Origin: UBA4660 sp002405435
Lineage (GTDB): Bacteria > Bacteroidota > Bacteroidia > Flavobacteriales_D > Sanyastnellaceae
Length of the DNA stretch: 13,345 nucleotides
Assembly (NCBI GenBank): GCA_036747335.1
Contig: DAIOCL010000071.1
Span: 1-13,345, forward strand
Direction: 5' to 3'
How positions within the stretch are numbered: the first letter of the stretch is position 1; each line of letters opens with the position of its first letter. Below are positions 6,882 to 13,345 of the stretch, one piece after another. The notes under the pieces are model-generated. The model had not been told where the DNA came from, did not search any database, and saw only the letters and a list, made by a program, of their open reading frames with translations. Made by a program: the position numbers and the translations under genes.

Positions 6882-7301
6882 ATGGCACGAAATATTGAAA
6901 ACGCTCCCGACCTTGCAATCAACCGGATTGTAGAGGGCACCGTCATTGAAGGCGAAATCCGCTGCGAAAGCAATATCCGGATCGACGGTTCATTCACCGG
7001 CAACCTTACCACGAAAGGACGTTTTGTGGTAGGTCCGGCCGGCAAGGTCGATGGTACCGTGGTATGCCAGCACGCCGAGATTGAAGGCCAGGTTAAAGGA
7101 AAGCTGAATGTGCAGCAACAACTCAGCCTCAAGGCCAGTGCCCGCGTTGACGGCGATATATTCACCGATAAACTTTCGATTGAACCCGGGGCCGTATTTA
7201 CCGGCGCCTGCAACATGGGGGCGAAAGTGAAAGAAATGAAAAAGGATGGAATCGAAGGGGCCTCAGCCTCCTCAGCGGCCGCTTCGGTCGCGGTTTCGTG
7301 A
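6882..7301 (+). CDS. Bactofilin (polymer-forming cytoskeletal protein, 139 aa)
   Basis: Bactofilins form nucleotide-independent filaments at the inner membrane that scaffold cell-wall enzymes and other complexes. Residues about 14-112 form the bactofilin beta-helix, visible as repeating short strands with Gly turns: VEGTVIEGEI, NIRIDGSFTGNL, GKVDGTVVC, AEIEGQVKGKL, ARVDGDIFTDKL and SIEPGAVFTG. Short disordered tails flank the domain, with an Ala/Ser-rich C-terminus (about 127-139). There is no transmembrane segment. It lies 24 bases after the SprE-like gene with no promoter visible between, so cotranscription is likely. Its last 56 bases overlap the start of atpZ in another frame. Its nearness to a membrane-anchored M23 peptidase recalls known bactofilin-peptidase pairs. 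Confidence 0.95.
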   Translation: MARNIENAPDLAINRIVEGTVIEGEIRCESNIRIDGSFTGNLTTKGRFVVGPAGKVDGTVVCQHAEIEGQVKGKLNVQQQLSLKASARVDGDIFTDKLSIEPGAVFTGACNMGAKVKEMKKDGIEGASASSAAASVAVS

Positions 7302-7488
7302 AAATGCCTTTCTGAGGTATTCATCGCTCTCGGTTCAGATGGGCACTACCATCTTTTTGGGCGTTTGGGGCGGCCGCCAGTTGGACAAGTTAGCCGGACT
7401 TCATTTTCCCCTTTGGACACTGCTGTTTTCTTTGCTCGCCGTGGCGGTAGCCATCTATCAGGTCATCAGGGAATTGGGCAGGCGGTGA
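7246..7488 (+). CDS. atpZ: AtpZ/AtpI-family small membrane protein of the ATP synthase locus (80 aa)
   Basis: This small protein has two predicted membrane helices (about 27-43 and 54-74) and the family pattern YSSLSVQMGTTIFLGVWGG (25-43) followed by RQLDKL. AtpZ/AtpI proteins are encoded at the head of atp operons and have been linked to c-ring assembly or Mg/Ca transport. A Pro/Arg-rich N-terminal tail of about 20 residues precedes the helices. The ATG at 7246 lies 56 bases inside the bactofilin gene in the +1 frame, implying translational coupling. The next Met (residue 32) would delete the first helix, so the overlapping start is preferred. The gene lies upstream of the AtpI-like gene and atpB, with all following genes on the same strand. 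Confidence 0.8.
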   Translation: MESKGPQPPQRPLRSRFRENAFLRYSSLSVQMGTTIFLGVWGGRQLDKLAGLHFPLWTLLFSLLAVAVAIYQVIRELGRR

Positions 7489-7540
7489 TTCGTTATACCA
7501 CCCGGGGCGCCCGGCGAGGCAGATTCACCATTTTTGCAAC

Positions 7541-7930
7541 ATGAAAAGTGCCCTCGGCCGAATGATCGTTATGCTACTATCAGGTGCGGCCGCACTAACC
7601 GGTATCGCCCTGGCTGTATCGCATTTTTCCGGAAAGGTGCTGCCCGCTGCTGTTTGGTACCTGATACCGGGCTATGCCCTGCTGACCTTGCTGCTGTACA
7701 GGATCGTGGCCGGGGCCGGCAAAAAATCACCCCATCGTTTTGTAGCAGCGGTGAATGGGTCGGTTACCATCAAACTGCTCGTGACGGCAGCCACTGCCGG
7801 AGTCTATTTTATGGCCGGCATGCCCCACCGCAAGGCCTTTGCCCTGGCGCTGCTAGGCATTTACCTCGTTTTTACAGCCATTCTGATTGCGGCGCTCCTG
7901 CCCGAACTGCGCAAGCCTTCCGGCAGGTAA
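7541..7930 (+). CDS. AtpI-like four-helix membrane protein upstream of atpB (129 aa)
   Basis: I recognise this only by position and topology. Four hydrophobic segments at about 8-26, 36-56, 68-91 and 98-120 have short loops, and the basic loop GAGKKSPHR (58-66) lies between helices 2 and 3. This matches the size and four-helix layout of UncI/AtpI, the accessory protein encoded before subunit a in many F-ATPase operons, which is thought to help c-ring assembly. Sequence identity to classical AtpI is not evident by eye. The ATG at 7541 is preceded by CATTTTTG (7529-7536), one mismatch from the -7 consensus. The gene lies 52 bases after atpZ. A 242-base gap separates it from the atpB start. Confidence 0.7.
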   Translation: MKSALGRMIVMLLSGAAALTGIALAVSHFSGKVLPAAVWYLIPGYALLTLLLYRIVAGAGKKSPHRFVAAVNGSVTIKLLVTAATAGVYFMAGMPHRKAFALALLGIYLVFTAILIAALLPELRKPSGR

Positions 7931-8090
7931 CAACGGGCCTCCGGGCGCGCTTTTTTTCTCTGGTTGAAGCCAACATTGCCGGGTTTTGGACCTGTTTTGC
8001 CGAAAAAGCCGTTTTCACCGCGGATTTGCCCTGCCAAAATTGCATCTGAATATGTTGGATATCAACCCTTAGGCCCTTGTTGTGCGCATT

Positions 8091-8115
8091 GGTGGGTATT
8101 TTTTGAACACCCGCC
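8091..8115. promoter_or_regulatory. Imperfect hairpin abutting the atpB promoter
   Basis: GGTGGGT (8091-8097) pairs with ACCCGCC (8109-8115) with one G-T wobble around an 11-base loop. It ends immediately before the TTG of the atpB -33 element, so it could be an operator or an upstream control site. It lies in the 7931-8172 gap, in which I see no supportable gene. Confidence 0.3.
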
Positions 8116-8145
8116 TTGCACAGGCCGAATGCCTGAATAATTTTG
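8116..8145 (+). promoter_or_regulatory. Bacteroidota-type promoter for atpB and downstream atp genes
   Basis: TTG at 8116-8118 is followed after exactly 19 bases by TAATTTTG at 8138-8145. This fits the Bacteroidota -33/-7 pattern (TTG, 19-21 bases, TAnnTTTG). Transcription would start around 8150-8153, giving a leader of roughly 20 bases to the ATG at 8173. It would drive atpB-E-F-H-A-G separately from the bactofilin-atpZ-AtpI transcript. Confidence 0.6.
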
Positions 8146-8172
8146 CCGCGCTTTTTGAAAGCCTTTACCTGC

Positions 8173-9396
8173 ATGATTTTCAGCCTACATACACAGTTCC
8201 TTCGCCTCAGCCGCCTCGCCGTGGCTGCGGTCGTAATGTTTCTGGTGGTTCCCGCCCGGTTGCTTGCCTCCGGGGGTGGAAGTGAAGGGAAATTCAATGC
8301 GGGTGAAGTGATTATGCACCATATTCAGGATGCCCATTCCATTCACCTGATCGGAGACCTAACCCTTCCCTTGCCGTGCATAGTGAAAACGGATAAGGGC
8401 TGGGACTTTTTCTCCAGCGGTGTGTTTATGGACGAGCATCACGGCTTTACCCGCCGGTACCACAGTGAGAAGACGGGCAATACCTATGCGCTGGTTCATG
8501 AGCAGATCACGGTGGTAGAGGGTGCGGATGGACACATGGAGACCGCTCATGCAGACCTTCACGCAGCGGAAACCGCCCCTGGCCATGGTGAGGTGCACGC
8601 GGCAGACAGTACCCTGCGCGCGGAAGCGGCACCGGAAGCCCATGCAGCCCACAGCCACGGAACGCCGGTTACCGATTTCAGCATCACTAAGTCTGTGTTC
8701 GGTATGCTGCTGATGCTTGCGCTGGTAGTATTTCTGTTTGTACGCATGGCACGCGCTTACCAGAAGCGCAGGGGACAGGCTCCCAAAGGACTGCAAAACC
8801 TGCTGGAGCCGCTGGTGCTCTTTATCAAGGATGAAGTAGCCATTCCCGCCCTCGGCAAAAAGAAGGCGATGCGCTACCTCCCCTTCCTGCTGACCGCATT
8901 TTTCTTTATCTGGGCGTGTAACCTGCTCGGACTCGTGCCTTTTTCGGGTGGCTTCAATATTACCGGTACCCTGAGTGTTACGCTGGTGCTGGCCACGATG
9001 GTATTTGTGATTACAACCGTGAGTGGAAATGCCCATTACTGGGGGCATATCCTCTGGCCTCCCGGTGTTCCCCTTTTCGTGAAGCTGATTCTTGTTCCGA
9101 TTGAGATCATGAGCGTGTTTATGAAGCCTGCGGTACTGATGATTCGTCTTACGGCCAACATCAACGCCGGTCACATCGTGATTCTCGCCTTCACATCGCT
9201 GATTTTCATTTTTGCGGAGAAGAGCGGAGCCGCCGCGGGATATGGGGTTGGTATCGGCGCCAGCCTGTTTATGATCTTTATGTATTTTATCGAGTTGCTG
9301 GTTGCCTTCCTGCAGGCCTATGTATTTACCCTGCTGGCCGCCCTGTATTTTGGCGACGCTACCCAGGAGCACCACCACGAAGAAGCACATCATTAA
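8173..9396 (+). CDS. atpB: F-type ATP synthase subunit a (407 aa)
   Basis: This is the proton-channel stator subunit of the Fo motor. An N-terminal signal peptide (about 1-33, ending LVVPARLLASG) is followed by a periplasmic region of about 140 residues and then membrane helices at about 177-193, 238-257, 262-281, 299-317, 324-348 and 362-394. The essential Arg is R325 in MIRLTANINAGH, and the conserved Gln of the last helix is Q381 in LQAYVF. The protein is far longer than the 271 residues of E. coli subunit a; the excess is the signal peptide and periplasmic domain. That domain and the C-terminus are His-rich (16 His in residues 49-162, five in the last eight). A TTG at 8143 would add ten residues but lies inside the -7 promoter box, so ATG 8173 is preferred. 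atpE follows 28 bases downstream. Confidence 0.95.
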   Translation: MIFSLHTQFLRLSRLAVAAVVMFLVVPARLLASGGGSEGKFNAGEVIMHHIQDAHSIHLIGDLTLPLPCIVKTDKGWDFFSSGVFMDEHHGFTRRYHSEKTGNTYALVHEQITVVEGADGHMETAHADLHAAETAPGHGEVHAADSTLRAEAAPEAHAAHSHGTPVTDFSITKSVFGMLLMLALVVFLFVRMARAYQKRRGQAPKGLQNLLEPLVLFIKDEVAIPALGKKKAMRYLPFLLTAFFFIWACNLLGLVPFSGGFNITGTLSVTLVLATMVFVITTVSGNAHYWGHILWPPGVPLFVKLILVPIEIMSVFMKPAVLMIRLTANINAGHIVILAFTSLIFIFAEKSGAAAGYGVGIGASLFMIFMYFIELLVAFLQAYVFTLLAALYFGDATQEHHHEEAHH

Positions 9397-9424
9397 TCTA
9401 TCATTCAAATAAAAACGCAATAAC

Positions 9425-9667
9425 ATGGAATTACTTACAGTCATCTTAGCAGAAGCAGCAGCTGGATTTGCCGGTATCGGTGCAGGCCTGGCGGCGATCG
9501 GAGCCGGTATCGGTGTAGGTCTCATTGGCGGCCATGCCCTGGAGGCGATGGCACGTCAGCCCGAGAGTATGGGTGACCTGCGCGCCAACATGATCGTGGC
9601 TGCGGCACTGGTGGAAGGGGTTGCCCTTTTCGCGGTGATCATCTGCCTGCTCGTGGTATTCGGCTAA
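9425..9667 (+). CDS. atpE: F-type ATP synthase subunit c (80 aa)
   Basis: This is the rotor-ring proteolipid carrying the ion across the membrane. Two helices form a hairpin. The first contains the Gly-repeat packing motif (AGIGAGLAAIGAGIGVG, about 16-32), the cytoplasmic loop has ARQPE (43-47), and the second carries the ion-binding carboxylate Glu64 in AALVEGVALF. The Gln in helix 1 and the Ser/Thr after the carboxylate that mark sodium-binding c rings are absent (Gly65 follows Glu64), so a proton-coupled ring is inferred. Length is normal. It is in line with atpB and atpF on the same strand. Confidence 0.97.
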   Translation: MELLTVILAEAAAGFAGIGAGLAAIGAGIGVGLIGGHALEAMARQPESMGDLRANMIVAAALVEGVALFAVIICLLVVFG

Positions 9668-9718
9668 AGCCGGCAATCCGGGTAACCGGGTCGGGAAAAA
9701 CCCTTTAAAAATCGTCAG

Positions 9719-10216
9719 ATGGAAGGATTATTAAGTGTATCCGTAGGTACGGTATTTTGGGCGTCGGTGGCCTTTCTCGTGGTGCTCTTCATCTTGAAGA
9801 AGTACGCGTGGGGACCCATCCTCACATCGCTCGATGAGCGTTCCCAGTCCATTGAGAATGCGCTGAACGAAGCTGAGAAGGCCCGCCATGAAATGGCAGG
9901 ACTGAAGGCGGGCAATGAAGCGCTGCTCAGGGAGGCCAGGAATGAGCGCGACCGGATTTTGAAAGACGCCAAGGACATCGGCGAGAAGGTCAAGGCTGAA
10001 ATTGAGTCGAAAGCGCGTGAAAACGCCGAGCGGCTGATGGCCAATGCCCGACTGGATATCGAAAACCAGAAGAAAGCTGCCATGACGGACATCAAAAACT
10101 ATATGGCGACGCTGTCGATTGATATCGCTGAGAAACTGGTCAGGGAAAAACTGACGGACGCAGAGCGCCAGCAGGCACTGAACCAGGCGTTGGCGGCTGA
10201 AATTCATGTGAACTGA
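9719..10216 (+). CDS. atpF: F-type ATP synthase subunit b (165 aa)
   Basis: This is the peripheral stalk subunit that ties the alpha/beta head to Fo. One membrane helix at about 8-28 is followed by KKYAWGPILTSLDER (27-41), the typical b-subunit junction, and then a long highly charged coiled coil from about 42 to the C-terminus (for example EAEKARHEM and NERDRILKDAKD). Only one b gene is present, so a homodimeric stalk is expected. Its TGA overlaps the atpH ATG by one base (TGATG, 10214-10218), implying coupled translation. Confidence 0.96.
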   Translation: MEGLLSVSVGTVFWASVAFLVVLFILKKYAWGPILTSLDERSQSIENALNEAEKARHEMAGLKAGNEALLREARNERDRILKDAKDIGEKVKAEIESKARENAERLMANARLDIENQKKAAMTDIKNYMATLSIDIAEKLVREKLTDAERQQALNQALAAEIHVN

Positions 10217-10773
10217 TGCGCGGCGTAAAAATTTCTTCCCGCTATGCAAAGTCGCTGCTGGACCTCAGCACTGAGCGGGGGCAGTCGGACGCGGTTTTTG
10301 CCGATATGCAGTTGATTCAGGGCATTGTCAGTTCCAACCGTGACCTGGAGTTGCTGCTGCGGAGTCCGGTCGTGAAGGCAGACAAGAAGGAACAGATTCT
10401 CAACCTGATTTTTGCGGGAAGTATAAGTGAACTCACCCATAAATTCATCATCCTGCTGATTAAAAAGGGTCGTGAGGCTTTTCTGCCTGAAGTGGTAACC
10501 TCCTTTATCCTGCAGATGCAGCGGCAGCGCAACATCACGCCGGCCACGGTGGTTACAGCCGTTCCGCTGGATGCCGGCACACGCGCACGCATTTTGGACG
10601 AGGCCAGGAAACTGGCGGGCGGAGAGGTGGAAGTGACCGAAAAAGTTGATAGTGCAGTCATCGGGGGATTCGTGCTGACGGTCGGCGACCGTATGATCGA
10701 TACCTCGGTGTCGGGACAGATTAAGAAACTGAGAAGAGAATTCGAAGAAAATCCATATATACCGGAAATCTGA
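10216..10773 (+). CDS. atpH: F-type ATP synthase subunit delta (185 aa)
   Basis: This caps the alpha3beta3 head and binds the b dimer (OSCP-like). The N-terminal helical domain begins KISSRYAKSLLDLS (5-18). The C-terminal domain carries the conserved VIGGFVLTVGDRMIDTSV (148-165) and GQIKKLRREF (167-176). Length is typical. The start is fixed by the one-base overlap with the atpF stop. atpA begins 43 bases after the stop, with no promoter motif seen between. Confidence 0.96.
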   Translation: MRGVKISSRYAKSLLDLSTERGQSDAVFADMQLIQGIVSSNRDLELLLRSPVVKADKKEQILNLIFAGSISELTHKFIILLIKKGREAFLPEVVTSFILQMQRQRNITPATVVTAVPLDAGTRARILDEARKLAGGEVEVTEKVDSAVIGGFVLTVGDRMIDTSVSGQIKKLRREFEENPYIPEI

Positions 10774-10816
10774 CGGAGGTAGAGCCCACCGCAGTTTTCC
10801 CCTAAATCATTCAGCC

Positions 10817-12394
10817 ATGTCAGAAGTAAAACCGGCAGAAATTTCAAATATCCTGCGTGAGCAGCTTTCGTCATTCAAGACGGAAGCGGAACTTCAGGAA
10901 GTGGGTACCATCCTCCAGGTGGGTGATGGTATTGCCCGTGTATATGGGCTCTCCAATGCGCAATACGGAGAACTTGTGGAGTGCGACAACGGCGTTCGCG
11001 GCATTGCGCTCAACCTGGAGGAGGACAACGTGGGTGTGGTACTTCTCGGTCCGAGCGGTGATCTCAAGGAAGGCTCCAGCGTGAAGCGCACCGGACTGAT
11101 TGCCTCCATTAAGGTGGGTGAGCAGATGCTTGGACGTGTGGTGAATACCCTCGGAGAAGCCATCGACGGAAGAGGCCCTATCGGGGGCGAGTTGTTTGAG
11201 ATGCCACTGGAAAGAAAGGCACCGGGCGTAATTTACCGGCAGCCGGTGAAGGAGCCGCTGCAAACCGGCATTAAGGCCATTGACGCCATGATTCCGATTG
11301 GTCGCGGTCAGCGCGAGTTGATTATCGGTGACCGCCAGACGGGTAAGACCACGGTGGCCATTGACACCATCATCAACCAGAAAGAATTTTACGATAAAGG
11401 ACAACCGGTATACTGCATCTATGTGGCCATTGGCCAGAAGGGTTCTACCGTCGCGGCGACGGTAAAAACGCTCGAAGACAACGGTGCGTTGCCCTATACG
11501 GTAGTGGTGGCGGCCACAGCTTCTGACCCTGCACCGTTGCAGTTTTATGCGCCATTTGCGGGCTGTGCCATCGGGGAATATTTCCGCGACACCGGCCGTC
11601 CGGCCCTGATCGTATACGATGACTTGTCTAAACAGGCTGTGGCATACCGCGAAGTGTCGCTCCTGCTCCGCCGCCCACCCGGACGTGAGGCTTATCCAGG
11701 AGACGTATTTTACCTGCACAGCCGCTTGCTCGAGCGTGCAGCCAAGGTTAACGAAACGCAATCGGTGGCCGAGAAGATGAATGACCTGCCGGCTTCGCTG
11801 AAGAGCAAAGTAAAAGGCGGCGGATCGCTTACAGCGCTTCCGATCATCGAAACACAGGCCGGTGACGTATCAGCATACATTCCTACCAACGTAATTTCTA
11901 TTACCGACGGACAGATTTTCCTTGAGTCGAACCTATTCAACAGCGGTGTACGTCCTGCGATCAACGTAGGTATCAGCGTGAGCCGCGTTGGGGGTTCAGC
12001 CCAGATTAAATCCATGAAGAAGGTAGCCGGTACACTGAAGCTCGACCAGGCCCAGTACCGCGAGTTGGAGGCCTTTTCCAAATTCGGATCCGACCTGGAT
12101 GATGCCACCAAGTTTGTACTTGAGAAGGGTAAACGCAACGTGGAAATCCTCAAGCAGGGAAGTAACAGCCCTCTGTCGGTGGAGAAGCAGATCGCCATTC
12201 TGTACTGCGGTACGAAAGGTTTGCTTTCCAAAGTGCCTGTTGACCAGATCAGGAATTTCCAGGATGATTTTCTGGCGCACATGCAGGCCAACCATGCCGA
12301 TACCCTCAAGGCACTGGCAGCCGGTAGGATTGACGACGAAATTACCGGTGTAATTGAGCGTGTAGCCGCTGACCTCACGGCCCGGTATAATTGA
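10817..12394 (+). CDS. atpA: F-type ATP synthase subunit alpha (525 aa)
   Basis: This is the non-catalytic nucleotide-binding subunit of F1. The N-terminal beta-barrel (about 25-95) contains GDGIARVYGL (36-45). The nucleotide-binding domain has Walker A GDRQTGKT (171-178), IYVAIGQKGSTVA (201-213) and ALIVYDDLSKQAVAYR (263-278). The Arg finger reaching into the catalytic site is R390 in SVSRVGGSAQ. A short segment at about 315-335 (NDLPASLKSKVKGGG) is longer than in E. coli but does not disturb the core. The C-terminal helical domain is complete. No frameshift is seen. atpG follows 21 bases downstream. Confidence 0.98.
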   Translation: MSEVKPAEISNILREQLSSFKTEAELQEVGTILQVGDGIARVYGLSNAQYGELVECDNGVRGIALNLEEDNVGVVLLGPSGDLKEGSSVKRTGLIASIKVGEQMLGRVVNTLGEAIDGRGPIGGELFEMPLERKAPGVIYRQPVKEPLQTGIKAIDAMIPIGRGQRELIIGDRQTGKTTVAIDTIINQKEFYDKGQPVYCIYVAIGQKGSTVAATVKTLEDNGALPYTVVVAATASDPAPLQFYAPFAGCAIGEYFRDTGRPALIVYDDLSKQAVAYREVSLLLRRPPGREAYPGDVFYLHSRLLERAAKVNETQSVAEKMNDLPASLKSKVKGGGSLTALPIIETQAGDVSAYIPTNVISITDGQIFLESNLFNSGVRPAINVGISVSRVGGSAQIKSMKKVAGTLKLDQAQYRELEAFSKFGSDLDDATKFVLEKGKRNVEILKQGSNSPLSVEKQIAILYCGTKGLLSKVPVDQIRNFQDDFLAHMQANHADTLKALAAGRIDDEITGVIERVAADLTARYN

Positions 12395-12415
12395 TTATAA
12401 ACTCCGCGCGCAGCC

Positions 12416-13288
12416 ATGGCAAACCTGAAAGAAATCCGCACCCGCATCACCTCAGTAAACAGCACCATGCAGATAACCTCTGCCATGAAGATGGTAAGTG
12501 CTGCCAAACTGAAGCGGGCGCAGGATGCCATTACCCGTATGCGACCCTATGCCGAGAAACTTCAGGAGATACTCAGCAACGTGAGCAGCAGTCTCGATGG
12601 CAATGAGGGCCAGTATTCACATCAACGCGAAGTGAAAAACGTACTGATCGTAGCGATTACATCCAATCGCGGTTTGTGTGGCGGATTCAACAACAACGTG
12701 CAAAAGGAGATTCGCACCATGCTTCGCGGCCCGTTGAGCGGGAAGAATGTAAAAATTCTGTCGCTGGGTAAAAAGGCCTTTGACAATTTCAAGCGCACGC
12801 CGCATCATACTACAGATGGATTTGCGGCCACTCCCTACACCATCTACGATAAGCTGAATTTTGAAAATGTGGGAGAGATTGCCCAGGTTATCATGAAGCA
12901 GTTTGCTTCCGGCAAGTACGACCAGGTGTTTTTGGTCTACAACAAATTCAAGAATGCCGCGGTGCAGATCCTGATGAACGAACAATACCTGCCGGTAGTG
13001 AAGCCCGCCATAACCGGCACTACAAAAACAGATTACATTTTTGAACCGGAAAAAGACCAGATCATCCAGGAGCTGATTCCGCGGTCACTGAAAATCCAGC
13101 TGTTCAAGGCCTTGCTTGATTCCAATGCGGCTGAACACGGTGCCCGTATGACAGCGATGCACAAAGCCACCGACAATGCCGGTGAATTGGTAAAGGAACT
13201 CAAGCTGAATTACAACAAGGCCCGCCAGGCAGCGATTACGGGAGAGATTCTCGAGATTGTGGCTGGTTCGGAGGCGTTGAACGGCTGA
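12416..13288 (+). CDS. atpG: F-type ATP synthase subunit gamma (290 aa)
   Basis: This is the central rotor shaft of F1. The N-terminal helix (NLKEIRTRITSVNSTMQIT, 3-21, then AMKMVSAAKLKRAQ) and the C-terminal helix (NYNKARQAAITGEILEIV, about 265-282) form the coiled coil. The central domain carries TSNRGLCGGFN (82-92). Length is normal and both ends are intact. It is the last gene in the window; the usual next genes atpD and atpC do not begin within the remaining 57 bases. Confidence 0.97.
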   Translation: MANLKEIRTRITSVNSTMQITSAMKMVSAAKLKRAQDAITRMRPYAEKLQEILSNVSSSLDGNEGQYSHQREVKNVLIVAITSNRGLCGGFNNNVQKEIRTMLRGPLSGKNVKILSLGKKAFDNFKRTPHHTTDGFAATPYTIYDKLNFENVGEIAQVIMKQFASGKYDQVFLVYNKFKNAAVQILMNEQYLPVVKPAITGTTKTDYIFEPEKDQIIQELIPRSLKIQLFKALLDSNAAEHGARMTAMHKATDNAGELVKELKLNYNKARQAAITGEILEIVAGSEALNG

Positions 13289-13297
13289 GTTCGGCTA

Positions 13298-13345
13298 GGT
13301 TCGACTTCGCTCACCTGCCGCCCGGCTTCGCTCACCTGGCGTTCG
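13298..13345. repeat. Short GC-rich direct repeats after atpG (partial intergenic repeat)
   Basis: CTTCGCTCACCTG occurs at 13305-13317 and 13326-13338 (21-base period), with GGTTCG before and GCGTTCG after. The pattern resembles the 'ttcgacttcgctca' intergenic repeats seen in many Bacteroidota genomes. It runs to the window edge. There is no T-tract, so it is not called a terminator. Confidence 0.5.

Noticed and set aside
7934..7957. GC-rich stretch followed by seven T after the AtpI-like gene, possible terminator
   Set aside because: I could not find a stem of useful length pairing before the T-run, so a terminator is not supported.
7534..8049. 171-codon frame overlapping the AtpI-like gene
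   Set aside because: The product is Cys/Arg-rich with no membrane helices or family pattern; the alternative frame gives a clean four-helix protein in the expected operon position.
8143..8172. TTG start adding ten residues to atpB
   Set aside because: The TTG is part of a good -7 promoter box, and the ATG at 8173 gives a cleaner signal peptide.
8359..9525. 388-codon frame antisense to atpB/atpE
   Set aside because: It is a mirror of two conserved ATP synthase genes, with a basic, low-complexity product without domains.
10871..11761. 296-codon frame antisense to atpA
   Set aside because: It is entirely inside conserved atpA and has no domain features.
1..13345. CRISPR array or prophage
   Set aside because: No regularly spaced repeats with unique spacers and no phage structural or integrase genes are visible on either strand.

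Overview
The window reads as chromosomal DNA from a member of the Bacteroidota, probably a gliding or type IX secretion lineage such as the Cytophagales; the order is inference. The evidence is a PorW/SprE-type TPR lipoprotein, a Bacteroidota-style atp cluster without atpD/atpC in the visible sequence, an AtpB with an N-terminal signal peptide, promoter-like TAnnTTTG boxes, and a general lack of Shine-Dalgarno sites. Two compositions are visible. Sampled lines of positions 1-1900 are about 40% GC, while sampled lines of the atp genes are about 58% GC.

Positions 1-1900 look like an accessory island next to the 3' end of a tRNA-Asn gene (minus strand, CCA encoded, strong intrinsic terminator). 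From right to left the island holds a short tandem/inverted repeat, a minus-strand AAA/DUF4143 ATPase with a promoter almost touching its start codon, and the first ~36 codons of a type I restriction subunit (hsdR). The hsdR reading frame breaks off at a doubled ~18-bp motif that resembles the end of an IS21-family element. This piece of hsdR is too short for most gene callers.

Positions 1978-4157 hold an intergenic region with two inverted repeats, a PfkB-family sugar kinase (+), and a convergent membrane-anchored M23/LytM peptidase (-) with all catalytic residues.

Positions 4158-7301 hold the SprE/PorW-like lipoprotein (GTG start) followed 24 bases later by a bactofilin. The membrane-anchored M23 enzyme, the envelope lipoprotein and the bactofilin form a cell-envelope neighbourhood. 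M23-bactofilin pairs are known in other phyla to act together in cell shape.

Positions 7246-13288 encode the F-type ATP synthase: AtpZ (its start lies 56 bases inside the bactofilin gene), a four-helix AtpI-like protein, then subunits a, c, b, delta, alpha and gamma. A good Bacteroidota-type promoter lies just before atpB and also settles its start codon. Beta and epsilon are absent from the visible sequence; after atpG the window ends in short GC-rich direct repeats. I see no CRISPR array, prophage module or clearly new defence system. The most notable accessory signals are the interrupted restriction gene and the tRNA-linked island boundary.
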